Part shown: positions 1 to 5,642 of the stretch, piece by piece
Layout of the letters: the number at the start of each line of letters is the position of its first letter
How positions within the stretch are numbered: position 1 is the first letter of the stretch
Assembly: GCA_005881995.1 (NCBI GenBank)
Contig: VBHV01000083.1
Coordinates: forward strand, 1-5,642
Length of the DNA: 5,642 nucleotides
Direction: 5' to 3'
DNA from: Chloroflexota bacterium
GTDB lineage: Bacteria; Chloroflexota; Ktedonobacteria; Ktedonobacterales; Ktedonobacteraceae
Notes under the pieces: generated by a model
Database searches by the model: none
Seen by the model: only the letters and a program-made list of their open reading frames with translations
What the model was told of the DNA's origin: nothing
Translations under genes and position numbers: made by a program

Positions 1-1
1 G

Positions 2-481
2 CCTGAGAACGTCACCGTTCGCACTTTCCAACCGGGAGATGAACGTGCCGTTTTCGAAACCGTTGATGAAGCGTTCCAGGATCACTTCGGTCATATGCGG
101 GGAGACTTTGAAGAGTGGAAGCACTGGACTGTCGAGCGAGAAACGTTTGATCCATCGCTGTGGTTCCTGGCCTTTGATGGAGAGAAGCTGGCCGGATGCT
201 CATTGTGTAGCTACGAGGGAGAGCTTGGCTGGGTAAACGCCCTGGCCGTGTTGCGTCCCTGGCGGCACAAGGGCCTGGGCATGGCGCTTCTACTCCATTC
301 CTTCGGTGAGTTTTACCGGCGCGGCAGGCATACCGTAGGTTTAGGGGTTGATTCACAGAACTTAACCGGCGCAACCCGGCTTTATGAACGAGCCGGCATG
401 CACGTTGCGCGTATATACATCGCATATGAGAAGGAGTTGCGTGCAGGTGTGGAACTGAGCACGCAAACCATCACGGTTTAA
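2..481 (+). CDS. GNAT acetyltransferase, C-terminal domain (5'-truncated by window edge)
   Basis: The last 159 residues of a GNAT-family (acetyl-CoA dependent) N-acetyltransferase. The reading frame is open from the first complete codon at base 2, so the true start lies outside the window. The visible part is one GNAT domain. It has the acetyl-CoA pyrophosphate-binding motif A (R88-H-K-G91-L-G93, matching R/Q-x-x-G-x-G/A) and the late strand-helix block DSQN...TRLYERAG at about residues 117-132. By hand alignment about 112 of 159 residues match the second domain of the tandem-GNAT protein at 1321-2322, starting at that protein's residue 174. The missing 5' part therefore probably encodes an N-terminal GNAT domain of about 170 residues. 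That architecture recalls mycothiol synthase (MshD), but the substrate cannot be read from the sequence. No terminator follows; the next gene starts 51 bases downstream, so co-transcription is likely. The family call is firm and the specific function is unknown. Confidence 0.93.
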   Translation, partial: PENVTVRTFQPGDERAVFETVDEAFQDHFGHMRGDFEEWKHWTVERETFDPSLWFLAFDGEKLAGCSLCSYEGELGWVNALAVLRPWRHKGLGMALLLHSFGEFYRRGRHTVGLGVDSQNLTGATRLYERAGMHVARIYIAYEKELRAGVELSTQTITV

Positions 482-520
482 GCCGGAAGCAATGCACTCC
501 TTCTCTACAGGCCATAGAAC

Positions 521-524
521 GGAG
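521..524 (+). promoter_or_regulatory. Ribosome binding site deciding the start of the second GNAT gene
   Basis: GGAG at 521-524 lies 8 bases before the ATG at 533 but only 2 bases before the in-frame ATG at 527. Normal Shine-Dalgarno spacing therefore favours 533, giving a protein that begins MSVQL rather than MAMSVQL. Confidence 0.6.
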
Positions 525-532
525 AAATGGCA

Positions 533-1234
533 ATGTCTGTACAACTAACAAATTTATTGGCGCGCACACCCAACATTGAGGATTTGTACTCGATTACCGA
601 ACTGGTTGCGGTCTGTGACATTGCTGAACATGGAGTTGGAGGAGTTGTCGGGGATACGAGTAGTACGATACAGGACCTGCAATCTCACTGGCAGAACTTT
701 TGCTTTAACCTGGCAACCGATGCCTGGGTGATTGTCACGAAGAAAGGACAATTTGCCGGGTTTGGTTGTGTGTGGCATCGCGACCACGAGGAGTTCTACA
801 ACTTCGTCTGCGTGCATCCGCAGTACCGCAAACGCGGTATTGGCACTCTACTGCTGCGCCTTGTTGAAGAGCGCGCACGCCAGCAGATGCGCGGTGCCCT
901 GCCAGACGTTCGAGTGAACTTGAAAGCCCAGGTTAGCAGCAGCAATGCAGAAGCACGCAGCCTGTTCGAGCGCGAGGGTTACATTTTGATCCGCGAATTC
1001 TGGCGCGTCACGCTGGAACTGGACGAAACGCTCGACGGCGCTCGCAGCAGTGGGAAGTTCAAGGTCGATATGGATGTTGATGCTCAACGCCTGGTCGGCC
1101 TCACTCCACTCTACGAGCGAGAAGGAGTGTTTAGCGTTCGCCAGTATTGCACCTATGAGAAGGAGCTGCGCGCTGCCCAAGAGCAGTGCGCATGCCCGGA
1201 TGAAGACCCGGATACGCTGGTAAACGCCGGATAA
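533..1234 (+). CDS. GNAT acetyltransferase with intact N-terminal domain and remnant second domain
   Basis: A 233-residue GNAT-family acetyltransferase counted from ATG 533; ATG 527 would add two residues. Residues about 1-163 form a complete GNAT domain related to the N-terminal domain of the protein at 1321-2322 (shared VCDI-E-G, ATD-WV and VHP-YR blocks). Motif A is R99-K-R-G102-I-G104. After strand end W157-R158, the protein jumps within about 16 residues to a segment from G174 matching residues 282-322 of that paralogue (about 23 of 41 identical, including LYER-G and YEKELR). About 107 residues that would form the front of a second GNAT domain, including its own motif A, are absent. The frame stays open, so this is an in-frame internal loss and not a frameshift. 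The last 18 residues (two Cys, acidic) differ from the paralogues. Acetyl transfer by the first domain is plausible; activity of the second is not. It lies 51 bases after the first GNAT gene, probably in the same transcript. Confidence 0.9.
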   Translation: MSVQLTNLLARTPNIEDLYSITELVAVCDIAEHGVGGVVGDTSSTIQDLQSHWQNFCFNLATDAWVIVTKKGQFAGFGCVWHRDHEEFYNFVCVHPQYRKRGIGTLLLRLVEERARQQMRGALPDVRVNLKAQVSSSNAEARSLFEREGYILIREFWRVTLELDETLDGARSSGKFKVDMDVDAQRLVGLTPLYEREGVFSVRQYCTYEKELRAAQEQCACPDEDPDTLVNAG

Positions 1235-1269
1235 ACAGGGAATTAACCCGCTTCTATTGTGGTGAATAC

Positions 1270-1296
1270 GGACATGGTGCGGAAAGCACCATGTCC
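1270..1296 (+). other. Strong intergenic hairpin between GNAT genes 2 and 3
   Basis: A perfect 11-bp inverted repeat: GGACATGGTGC at 1270-1280, loop GGAAA at 1281-1285, and GCACCATGTCC at 1286-1296. No T-run follows on either strand, so it does not look like a standard intrinsic terminator. It ends about 10 bases before the AAAGGA ribosome binding site of the next gene. It may be an mRNA-processing or stability element, a translational control structure, a U-less attenuator, or a dispersed genomic repeat. The structure is certain; its role is inferred. Confidence 0.65.
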
Positions 1297-1320
1297 CTTG
1301 AAATATAAAGGAAAATAAAC

Positions 1321-2322
1321 ATGTCGAATACATTCGATACATTGAACTCCTTGCCGGGAGGCTTGCTTGTGCGGCCTCCTACAATGGACGATGCGCAGGC
1401 TATTACAGAGGTAATTGTGGTGTGCGATATCGATGAATATGGTGAGCCAGACTTTACTGAGCAAGACCTGCGAAGCATCTGGCAAACGCCGGGCTATGAC
1501 ATGGCGACAGATTCCTGGGTAGTTATCGCTCCTGAAGGACAAATTGTCGGCTTTGCCACCGTGTCGGACAATGAGCATGTGCGCATGTATATGTACGGCG
1601 CTGTCCACCCGGCGTATCGTGGTAGAGGCATCGGGACTCGCCTGATGCGCCTGGCCGAAACTCGTGCTCGCCAGCATATCTCCCTGGCGCATCCAGATGC
1701 GCGTGTCACGCTTCAGAACTGGTTAAGCGGCGTCAACACAGATGCGCAGTGCTTGCTTGAACAGCAGGGTTTTACCGATATCCGGCATCACTGGCGTATG
1801 GAAATCGAGATGCTTGAGCCTCCACCGACCCCGGTCTGGCCAGAGGATATAACCATACGCACGATTGTCCCTGGGCAGGATGACCGAGCCGTTTTTGAAA
1901 TGATCGACGAGGCTTTCCAGGATCACTGGGGACATATGCCGGGAAACTTTGAGAAATGGCAGAACTGGACGGTCAAGCGGAAAGACTTTGATCCCTCCCT
2001 ATACTTCTTAGCTTGTGACGGCGACGAACTTGCCGGAAGCGCACTTTGTAAGTACCAGCTCAACATAGGCTGGGTTGATGACCTCGGTGTGCGCCGTCCC
2101 TGGCGTCGTCATGGCCTGGGCCTGGCCTTGCTCCACCATGCCTTTGGAGAGTTCTACCGCCGGGGAACATACAAGGTCGGTCTGGGCGTCGATTCGCAGA
2201 ACCTGACTGGCGCGACGAGGCTCTATGAGCGCGCAGGCATGCATATTGCCCGGCAGTACATTGGATACGAAAAAGAACTGCGCACAGGCGTGGAACTGAG
2301 TACGCAGGCTATCGAAGAGTAA
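1321..2322 (+). CDS. Tandem GNAT-domain N-acetyltransferase (mycothiol synthase-like architecture)
   Basis: A complete 333-residue protein with two GNAT folds in series. Domain 1 is about residues 14-165 with motif A R100-G-R-G103-I-G105. A proline-rich linker (EPPPTPVWPED, about 166-176) leads to domain 2, about 177-322, with motif A R262-R-H-G265-L-G267 and a strongly conserved late block (about 286-308). Both domains should bind acetyl-CoA, since both keep the R-x-x-G-x-G loop. Length and layout fit MshD-type double-GNAT proteins, where one domain may be structural and the other catalytic; the acceptor here is unknown, so no symbol is given. The ATG at 1321 is supported by AAAGGA at 1307-1312, 8 bases upstream. 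Domain 2 is about 70 percent identical by hand count to the partial protein at 2-481. The gene sits 86 bases after the previous GNAT gene with a hairpin between them, and a strong terminator starts immediately after its TAA. The protein is soluble, with no signal peptide or membrane segment. Confidence 0.94.
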   Translation: MSNTFDTLNSLPGGLLVRPPTMDDAQAITEVIVVCDIDEYGEPDFTEQDLRSIWQTPGYDMATDSWVVIAPEGQIVGFATVSDNEHVRMYMYGAVHPAYRGRGIGTRLMRLAETRARQHISLAHPDARVTLQNWLSGVNTDAQCLLEQQGFTDIRHHWRMEIEMLEPPPTPVWPEDITIRTIVPGQDDRAVFEMIDEAFQDHWGHMPGNFEKWQNWTVKRKDFDPSLYFLACDGDELAGSALCKYQLNIGWVDDLGVRRPWRRHGLGLALLHHAFGEFYRRGTYKVGLGVDSQNLTGATRLYERAGMHIARQYIGYEKELRTGVELSTQAIEE

Positions 2323-2365
2323 GTCAAAAGGGCAGGATCTTTCCAAAGATTCTGCCCCTTTTGAC
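2323..2365 (+). terminator. Intrinsic terminator, usable in both directions, closing the GNAT array
   Basis: A long inverted repeat starts at the base after the TAA of the tandem GNAT gene. GTCAAAAGGGCAGGATC (2323-2339) pairs with GATTCTGCCCCTTTTGAC (2348-2365), with one bulged C and one G-T pair; the arms can extend a few A-T pairs towards the CC at 2343-2344. The GC core is followed on the + strand by TTTT (2359-2362). The AAAA at 2326-2329 gives the matching T-run on the opposite strand. This is the classical rho-independent form, and it should separate the acetyltransferase transcript from the transporter genes. Confidence 0.85.
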
Positions 2366-2507
2366 ATGTGAAGTCCTCTAACGAAGCCAACCGAGAGTAC
2401 TATATTGCAATATATCAACGTTACTTTCCTTTTCTCTTTGCCGTTTGATACCATGTGGGCGAAGTTTCGATTAATATGGTGTAATCGTGCAAAGGGGATC
2501 ATAGTGT
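2366..2507 (+). promoter_or_regulatory. AT-rich leader with two dyads, probable promoter/operator region of the small ORF and MFS gene
   Basis: This 142-base non-coding stretch lies between the terminator and the next gene, so a promoter should be here. It contains a perfect 14-base palindrome TATATTGCAATATA (2401-2414) and a second dyad CGATTA-N8-TAATCG (2468-2487). A -35-like TTGATA (2445-2450) is followed by TAATAT (2472-2477), but the 21-base spacing is long. TGTAAT (2480-2485) is another possible -10, without a good -35. I cannot assign the promoter exactly. The dyads could be operator sites for a dimeric repressor, which is an inference. Confidence 0.4.
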
Positions 2508-2702
2508 ATGTTTATCCAGAGTATACTGACGATAGGCGCAATAGCTGCTGGGGGCTTGCGGCCAATGTACCTGCTCTTGCTGGTGTTGGCTATTCTGTTG
2601 ATACTGGCGGGGTGTAGTATTGCGCTGGTAACGCTGCGAAATCAACGGAAAGGTCAACTTGCACTCGTCACCCAGGAACCTTTGGAGAGCGAACCGCTCT
2701 GA
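2508..2702 (+). CDS. Possible small single-helix membrane protein upstream of the MFS transporter
   Basis: A 64-residue ORF preceded by AAAGGGG (2491-2497), 10 bases before the ATG. I do not recognise a family. Residues 1-18 are mildly hydrophobic. Residues 20-43 form a very strong membrane helix rich in Leu, Ile and Val, followed by a basic patch (RNQRKG, 44-49) and an acidic tail (QEPLESEPL). This charge pattern predicts an outside N-terminus and a cytoplasmic C-terminus. LAGC at 33-36 resembles a lipobox, but the hydrophobic stretch continues past the Cys, so a lipoprotein is less likely. An internal ATG at 2565 (M20) would give a 45-residue version starting at the helix. The last 44 bases overlap the predicted start of the MFS gene in another frame, which suggests translational coupling. 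It could be an accessory subunit, a leader peptide or a chance ORF. Confidence 0.5.
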   Translation: MFIQSILTIGAIAAGGLRPMYLLLLVLAILLILAGCSIALVTLRNQRKGQLALVTQEPLESEPL

Positions 2703-3987
2703 GGTATCACGTCTATCACAACGTTCGGTGATTCCTCTGCTGCTTGGCACGTTCATTTTACGTGTCAATGGTGGAGCGAGTTCTATCGTGTTAGGACGTT
2801 TCCTGGCACAACTTTCAGCCGAACATGGTCACGCTATCACCAATATTCATGTTGGCTTGATCTCAGTGGCTTACTTCATAGTAGAACTCTCGCTCGCTCC
2901 TGTTATGGGAGCACTGAGCGATCACTGGGGGCGGCGTGTGTTTTTAACAGTCGGCCCACTCTTTGGTCTGGTACAGGTCGCTCTCCTCGTCTTTACCCCC
3001 GTTAACAACCCTTTGCCGTATTTATTAAGCCTGCAGCTACTCGCCGGAATCTCTTCCGCTATGCAGGTGCCTGCTGTGCTTGGATATCTCGCTGATTATA
3101 CCGCGCGAAATCAGTCTCTGCGCATGCGCGTCATGAGTTTGTACGAACTGGTGACAAGTGGCGGTATTGCAGTGGGTGTCGTGCTTGGCGGTTTTGCCTG
3201 GGACCGTTTTGAGCGTTATGCATTTGCGTTCCTGGCATTGGGCTATCTATTGGTTGCAGTGTGTATGCTTCTCGTCCCGGCCGTCAAGCAGGTTATTGAA
3301 CGTGGCAAGGTACGAGCGCTGGCTGCGCGTTACTGGCGCGTTATTCGTACGCCACGCCTGTTTATCTTTATTCCAGCCTGGATAAGCATCAGCGCGCTGG
3401 TTGGGGTCTGGTTCAGTTCTCAACTCACCTTCGTGCTTTCCTCCCCTCGACACGACCCGCATCAACTGCTCATGGGCAGCCTGAGTCAACATGGCGGAGG
3501 AGGTCATTTAAGCCTGGTCCTGGGTGCGTATGTGCTCTTCTTCGGCCTGTGCCTGCTCTTCTGGGCCTTCTTCCTCAATCGCGCCCCGCGTTTGCTGCTC
3601 ATGCTGGCCTCGATCACAGGCGTCTACCTGGCCTGTATCGCCCTGGCTGGTCTCAATCACACCGGGGCTGAGAGCCTGCCATTGTTGATAGTTTGGATCT
3701 CCCTGCTGGTCGTTGGAGTTTTCGCGGAGAGCAGTTTTGCCCCTGCAGCGCTGGCCTATCTTGCCGATATTTCGGAAGTGGCCGCCAAAGATCGCGGCCT
3801 GCTCATGGGCCTCTATTCCGTTTTCCTGGGATTGGGCCAGCTGCTCGGCAATGGCCTGGGAGGAGTATTCGCTCAGGCCTGGGGTTTCGATGGCCTCGTC
3901 TTCCTGACCGCCATCCTGGCGTTCATCGCGCTGATCTCGCTCTTACTGCTTTTCGGATTAGAGAAGCGCGTTGTCCCTGCGGAATAA
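2659..3987 (+). CDS. Major facilitator superfamily transporter, 12 helices
   Basis: A 442-residue integral membrane transporter, probably a proton-driven exporter of a small molecule; the substrate is not evident. Hydrophobicity suggests 12 helices (roughly 24-50, 62-86, 95-113, 118-145, 157-180, 186-207, then 233-260, 286-306, 310-331, 339-370, 378-405, 410-434). A basic cytoplasmic loop at about 208-232 joins the two six-helix halves. The MFS motif A between helices 2 and 3 is clear: G84-A-L-S-D88-H-W-G91-R92-R93. The second half repeats a YLAD...DRG-LMGLYS-F-G-G pattern (367-394) typical of drug-efflux-like MFS_1 proteins. The frame opens after a TAA at 2629-2631, and no ATG lies before the first helix. 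The best start is TTG 2659, with AAAGG at 2649-2653, 5 bases upstream; GTG 2728 is later and lacks a ribosome site. The start overlaps the small ORF by 44 bases. No clear terminator follows. Confidence 0.92.
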   Translation: MHSSPRNLWRANRSEVSRLSQRSVIPLLLGTFILRVNGGASSIVLGRFLAQLSAEHGHAITNIHVGLISVAYFIVELSLAPVMGALSDHWGRRVFLTVGPLFGLVQVALLVFTPVNNPLPYLLSLQLLAGISSAMQVPAVLGYLADYTARNQSLRMRVMSLYELVTSGGIAVGVVLGGFAWDRFERYAFAFLALGYLLVAVCMLLVPAVKQVIERGKVRALAARYWRVIRTPRLFIFIPAWISISALVGVWFSSQLTFVLSSPRHDPHQLLMGSLSQHGGGGHLSLVLGAYVLFFGLCLLFWAFFLNRAPRLLLMLASITGVYLACIALAGLNHTGAESLPLLIVWISLLVVGVFAESSFAPAALAYLADISEVAAKDRGLLMGLYSVFLGLGQLLGNGLGGVFAQAWGFDGLVFLTAILAFIALISLLLLFGLEKRVVPAE

Positions 3988-4130
3988 TTATGCCGGGCTA
4001 GATGTTTGTGTAAGTAGGTTCTTGCTAAAATTCCATTCCAATCGCAGGTATGATTTGCTGCACTCATGTCTACTCAGCTCTATTCCTGAAGCGCGCTACG
4101 TTGAACAGAAATGAACAGGTAAACGCAACT
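3988..4130 (+). promoter_or_regulatory. Spacer with possible promoter for the DHA2 pump
   Basis: A 143-base gap between the two transporter genes. It holds a good -10-like TATGAT (4049-4054). The nearest -35-like hexamer TTGCTA (4022-4027) is 21 bases away, longer than usual, so the promoter is uncertain. I see no hairpin with a T-run, so read-through from the upstream transporter is possible. A weak AGG (4117-4119) precedes the ATG at 4131 by 11 bases. Confidence 0.35.
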
Positions 4131-5642
4131 ATGACCAGAAAAGCGAAGATCACTATTATCATTGCCCTCATGCTAGGTATGGCGCTGGCTGCCCTCGACA
4201 CTACCATCGTCGGAACCGCCTTACCCAGTATCGTCGGAAAACTGGGAGGAATCACCCTCTACTCGTGGGTATTTTCAGCTTACCTGCTGACATCCACCAC
4301 CACCGTCCCGATTTATGGCAAACTTGCTGATCTCTTTGGGCGCAAGCCCGTGTTTCTTTTTGGTACTGCCGTATTTTTAATTGGCTCCGCCGCCTGCGGT
4401 GCGGCCCAATCGATGGAACAACTGATTATTTTTAGAGCCATCCAGGGGTTAGGAGCAGGCGCGGTTCTGCCCATCGTCCTGACCATCATTGGCGACATTT
4501 TCCCGCTAGAAGAACGTGCCAGGGTGCAGGGATTGTTCAGCGGCGTGTGGGGCCTGTCCAGCATCGTTGGCCCTGCGCTTGGCGGGGTGATCGTTGACCA
4601 TTTCTCCTGGCGCTGGGTCTTTTATATCAATATCCCCTTTGGCCTGCTCTCCGCTTTCCTACTCATTATCACGCTCAAAGAGAACGTCGAGCGCAAGCAA
4701 CGCTCGATTGACTATTTGGGCACCCTGACACTTACCTTCGGTATCATTGCGCTGCTCTTCGCGCTGCTCCAGGGAGGCGTCACCTGGGCCTGGACTTCGT
4801 TACCGAGCCTGAGTTTATTCGCGCTTGCCGTCGTGCTGATTGCCCTCTTCTTGTTCCAGGAGACGCGCGCTTCTGAGCCAATTCTGCCGTTGACCCTGTT
4901 CAGCAATCGTATCATCGCCATTTCAAGCATTGGAGGCGTGGTCCTGGGTGTGGTGCTGTTTGGCGTCACCTCCTACGTCCCGCTCTTCGTGCAAGGTGTA
5001 AAAGGCGGAACCGCGACGAGCGCCGGCATCACACTTGGGCCGTTATTGGTTGCGTGGCCGATTGCTGCTACGCTCAGTGGGAAAATCATCCTGCGCTATG
5101 GCTATCGCCTGACGGCCGTCGTTGGCGCGCTGCTCGTCGCCGTTGGCGTGGGATTGGTGATGCTCTTGCAGGTAGGTTCAACACTGCCCTATATAGTGAT
5201 CGCGATGCTTGTGATTGGTACCGGATTGGGCTTGATGAGTACCGCTTTCGTCATATCCGTGCAGAATGCCGTTCCCTGGAATGTACGCGGAGTAGCAACT
5301 GCTTCAACCCAGTTCTTCCGCACCATCGGCGGTACCGTTGGCGTTGCCCTGATGGGGACCATCCTCAATCTACAGATGGCTGCGCGCTTCTCACCAATCT
5401 TCGCTCGTTTCCCTGCGGTAGTGGCGCATTTGCCTAAAAATATCGCTCCATCCAACGTGCTGCTTACCCCTGATTTACGCCAGGCTTTACCTGTAGACTT
5501 CCTGAATCAGTTGCAAACTGCCCTGGCACAGAGTCTCTTCTGGGTGTACGCACTCATGTTCGTCCTTGCCCTGCTCGGGCTGGCGGCCATGTTCCTATTC
5601 CCCGGTGGCCGTCCCGAACAGTATGCTTATAAGGCTGAGACA
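4131..5642 (+). CDS. DHA2 (EmrB/QacA-type) MFS multidrug efflux pump, 14 helices, 3' end outside window
   Basis: An open frame of 504 codons that runs to the window edge without a stop. It encodes a drug:H+ antiporter of the 14-helix DHA2 family, which exports lipophilic or cationic compounds across the cytoplasmic membrane. Visible motifs are the helix-1 signature L22-D23-T-T-I-V with ALPSI (30-34), motif A G63-K-L-A-D67-L-F-G70-R71-K72, motif B around R102-A-I-Q105-G106, motif C G147-P148-x-x-G151-G152, and the W-R-W-V-F-x-I-N-x-P-F-G block (160-171). About 14 helices can be counted. A loop of roughly 50 residues (414-465) lies between helices 13 and 14, as in QacA-type pumps. The sequence continues past helix 14 (466-490) into a polar tail, so probably only a short C-terminus is missing. 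ATG 4131 is preferred; TTG 4101 is in frame but has no ribosome site. It follows the 12-helix transporter by 143 bases. The real substrate is unknown. Confidence 0.93.
   Translation, partial: MTRKAKITIIIALMLGMALAALDTTIVGTALPSIVGKLGGITLYSWVFSAYLLTSTTTVPIYGKLADLFGRKPVFLFGTAVFLIGSAACGAAQSMEQLIIFRAIQGLGAGAVLPIVLTIIGDIFPLEERARVQGLFSGVWGLSSIVGPALGGVIVDHFSWRWVFYINIPFGLLSAFLLIITLKENVERKQRSIDYLGTLTLTFGIIALLFALLQGGVTWAWTSLPSLSLFALAVVLIALFLFQETRASEPILPLTLFSNRIIAISSIGGVVLGVVLFGVTSYVPLFVQGVKGGTATSAGITLGPLLVAWPIAATLSGKIILRYGYRLTAVVGALLVAVGVGLVMLLQVGSTLPYIVIAMLVIGTGLGLMSTAFVISVQNAVPWNVRGVATASTQFFRTIGGTVGVALMGTILNLQMAARFSPIFARFPAVVAHLPKNIAPSNVLLTPDLRQALPVDFLNQLQTALAQSLFWVYALMFVLALLGLAAMFLFPGGRPEQYAYKAET

Noticed and set aside
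12..425. Minus-strand open frame of 137 codons across the first GNAT gene
   Set aside because: It lies fully opposite a clear GNAT domain and its translation shows no domain-like pattern; it is an antisense shadow of the coding frame.
1321..1350. Near direct repeat (CGAATACATT / CGATACATT) at the start of the third GNAT gene
   Set aside because: It is short and imperfect and lies within the first codons, so it is more likely chance than a regulatory repeat.
848..1692. Minus-strand open frames (848-1342 and 1243-1692) across GNAT genes 2 and 3
   Set aside because: Both are opposite well-supported + strand genes and have no recognisable motif or convincing ribosome site.
2008..2502. Minus-strand frame of 164 codons covering the terminator and the 3' end of the tandem GNAT gene
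   Set aside because: It would read through the terminator hairpin and the conserved GNAT block in antisense. The translation is low-complexity in character and no family is recognisable.
2604..2615. Lipobox LAGC in the small membrane ORF as evidence of a lipoprotein
   Set aside because: The hydrophobic helix continues for several residues past the Cys and only about 28 residues would remain, so a plain membrane helix fits better.
2405..2617. + strand 70-codon frame in the leader, also readable from a GTG at 2504
   Set aside because: The first part covers the putative promoter and dyads. The GTG 2504 version (37 residues) competes with the better hydrophobic ORF at 2508, and its product shows no features.
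4111..4122. Mini-ORF ATG AAC AGG TAA just before the DHA2 start, as a possible regulatory leader
   Set aside because: Three codons with no ribosome site; this is expected by chance and nothing else supports attenuation.
5054..5437. + strand 127-codon frame inside the DHA2 pump
   Set aside because: It is out of frame with a continuous DHA2 transporter. Its Arg, Cys and Trp-rich composition is typical of a shifted reading of a membrane-protein gene.

Overview
The window is a stretch of bacterial chromosome with moderate GC (a little above half, by eye). All convincing genes lie on the + strand. The encoded proteins suggest a soil-type, many-paralogue genome, most likely Chloroflexota of the Ktedonobacteria kind. 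That assignment is inferred from the style of the tandem-GNAT proteins as I remember them, not from a search, and Actinobacteria or other Chloroflexota cannot be excluded. There are no rRNA or tRNA genes, insertion sequences or CRISPR arrays.

Region 1 (1-2322) is a head-to-tail array of three related GNAT-fold acetyltransferase genes. The first is cut by the left edge, and only its C-terminal GNAT domain is visible. The second has a complete N-terminal GNAT domain, but most of its second domain is missing through an in-frame internal loss; only the last strand-helix-strand part remains. The third is an intact two-domain (tandem GNAT) protein of 333 residues. The architecture resembles mycothiol synthase (MshD)-type proteins, but the substrate is unknown. 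A strong 11-bp hairpin lies between genes 2 and 3. A strong intrinsic terminator, usable in both directions, closes the array at 2323-2365.

Region 2 (2366-3987) begins with a 142-base AT-rich leader carrying two small dyads (2401-2414 and 2468-2487). Next comes a possible 64-residue one-helix membrane protein, whose 3' end overlaps the start of a 12-helix major facilitator superfamily (MFS) transporter. The transporter appears to start at a TTG codon.

Region 3 (3988-5642) is a 143-base spacer with a possible -10 element, followed by a 14-helix DHA2 (EmrB/QacA-type) MFS efflux pump that runs off the right edge still open.

Together this looks like a small accessory neighbourhood of acetyl transfer plus drug or metabolite export. 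The terminator separates the acetyltransferases from the transporters transcriptionally, so a joint function is only an inference. The most notable feature is the partly deleted second domain of the middle acetyltransferase, which remains open and similar to its paralogues.
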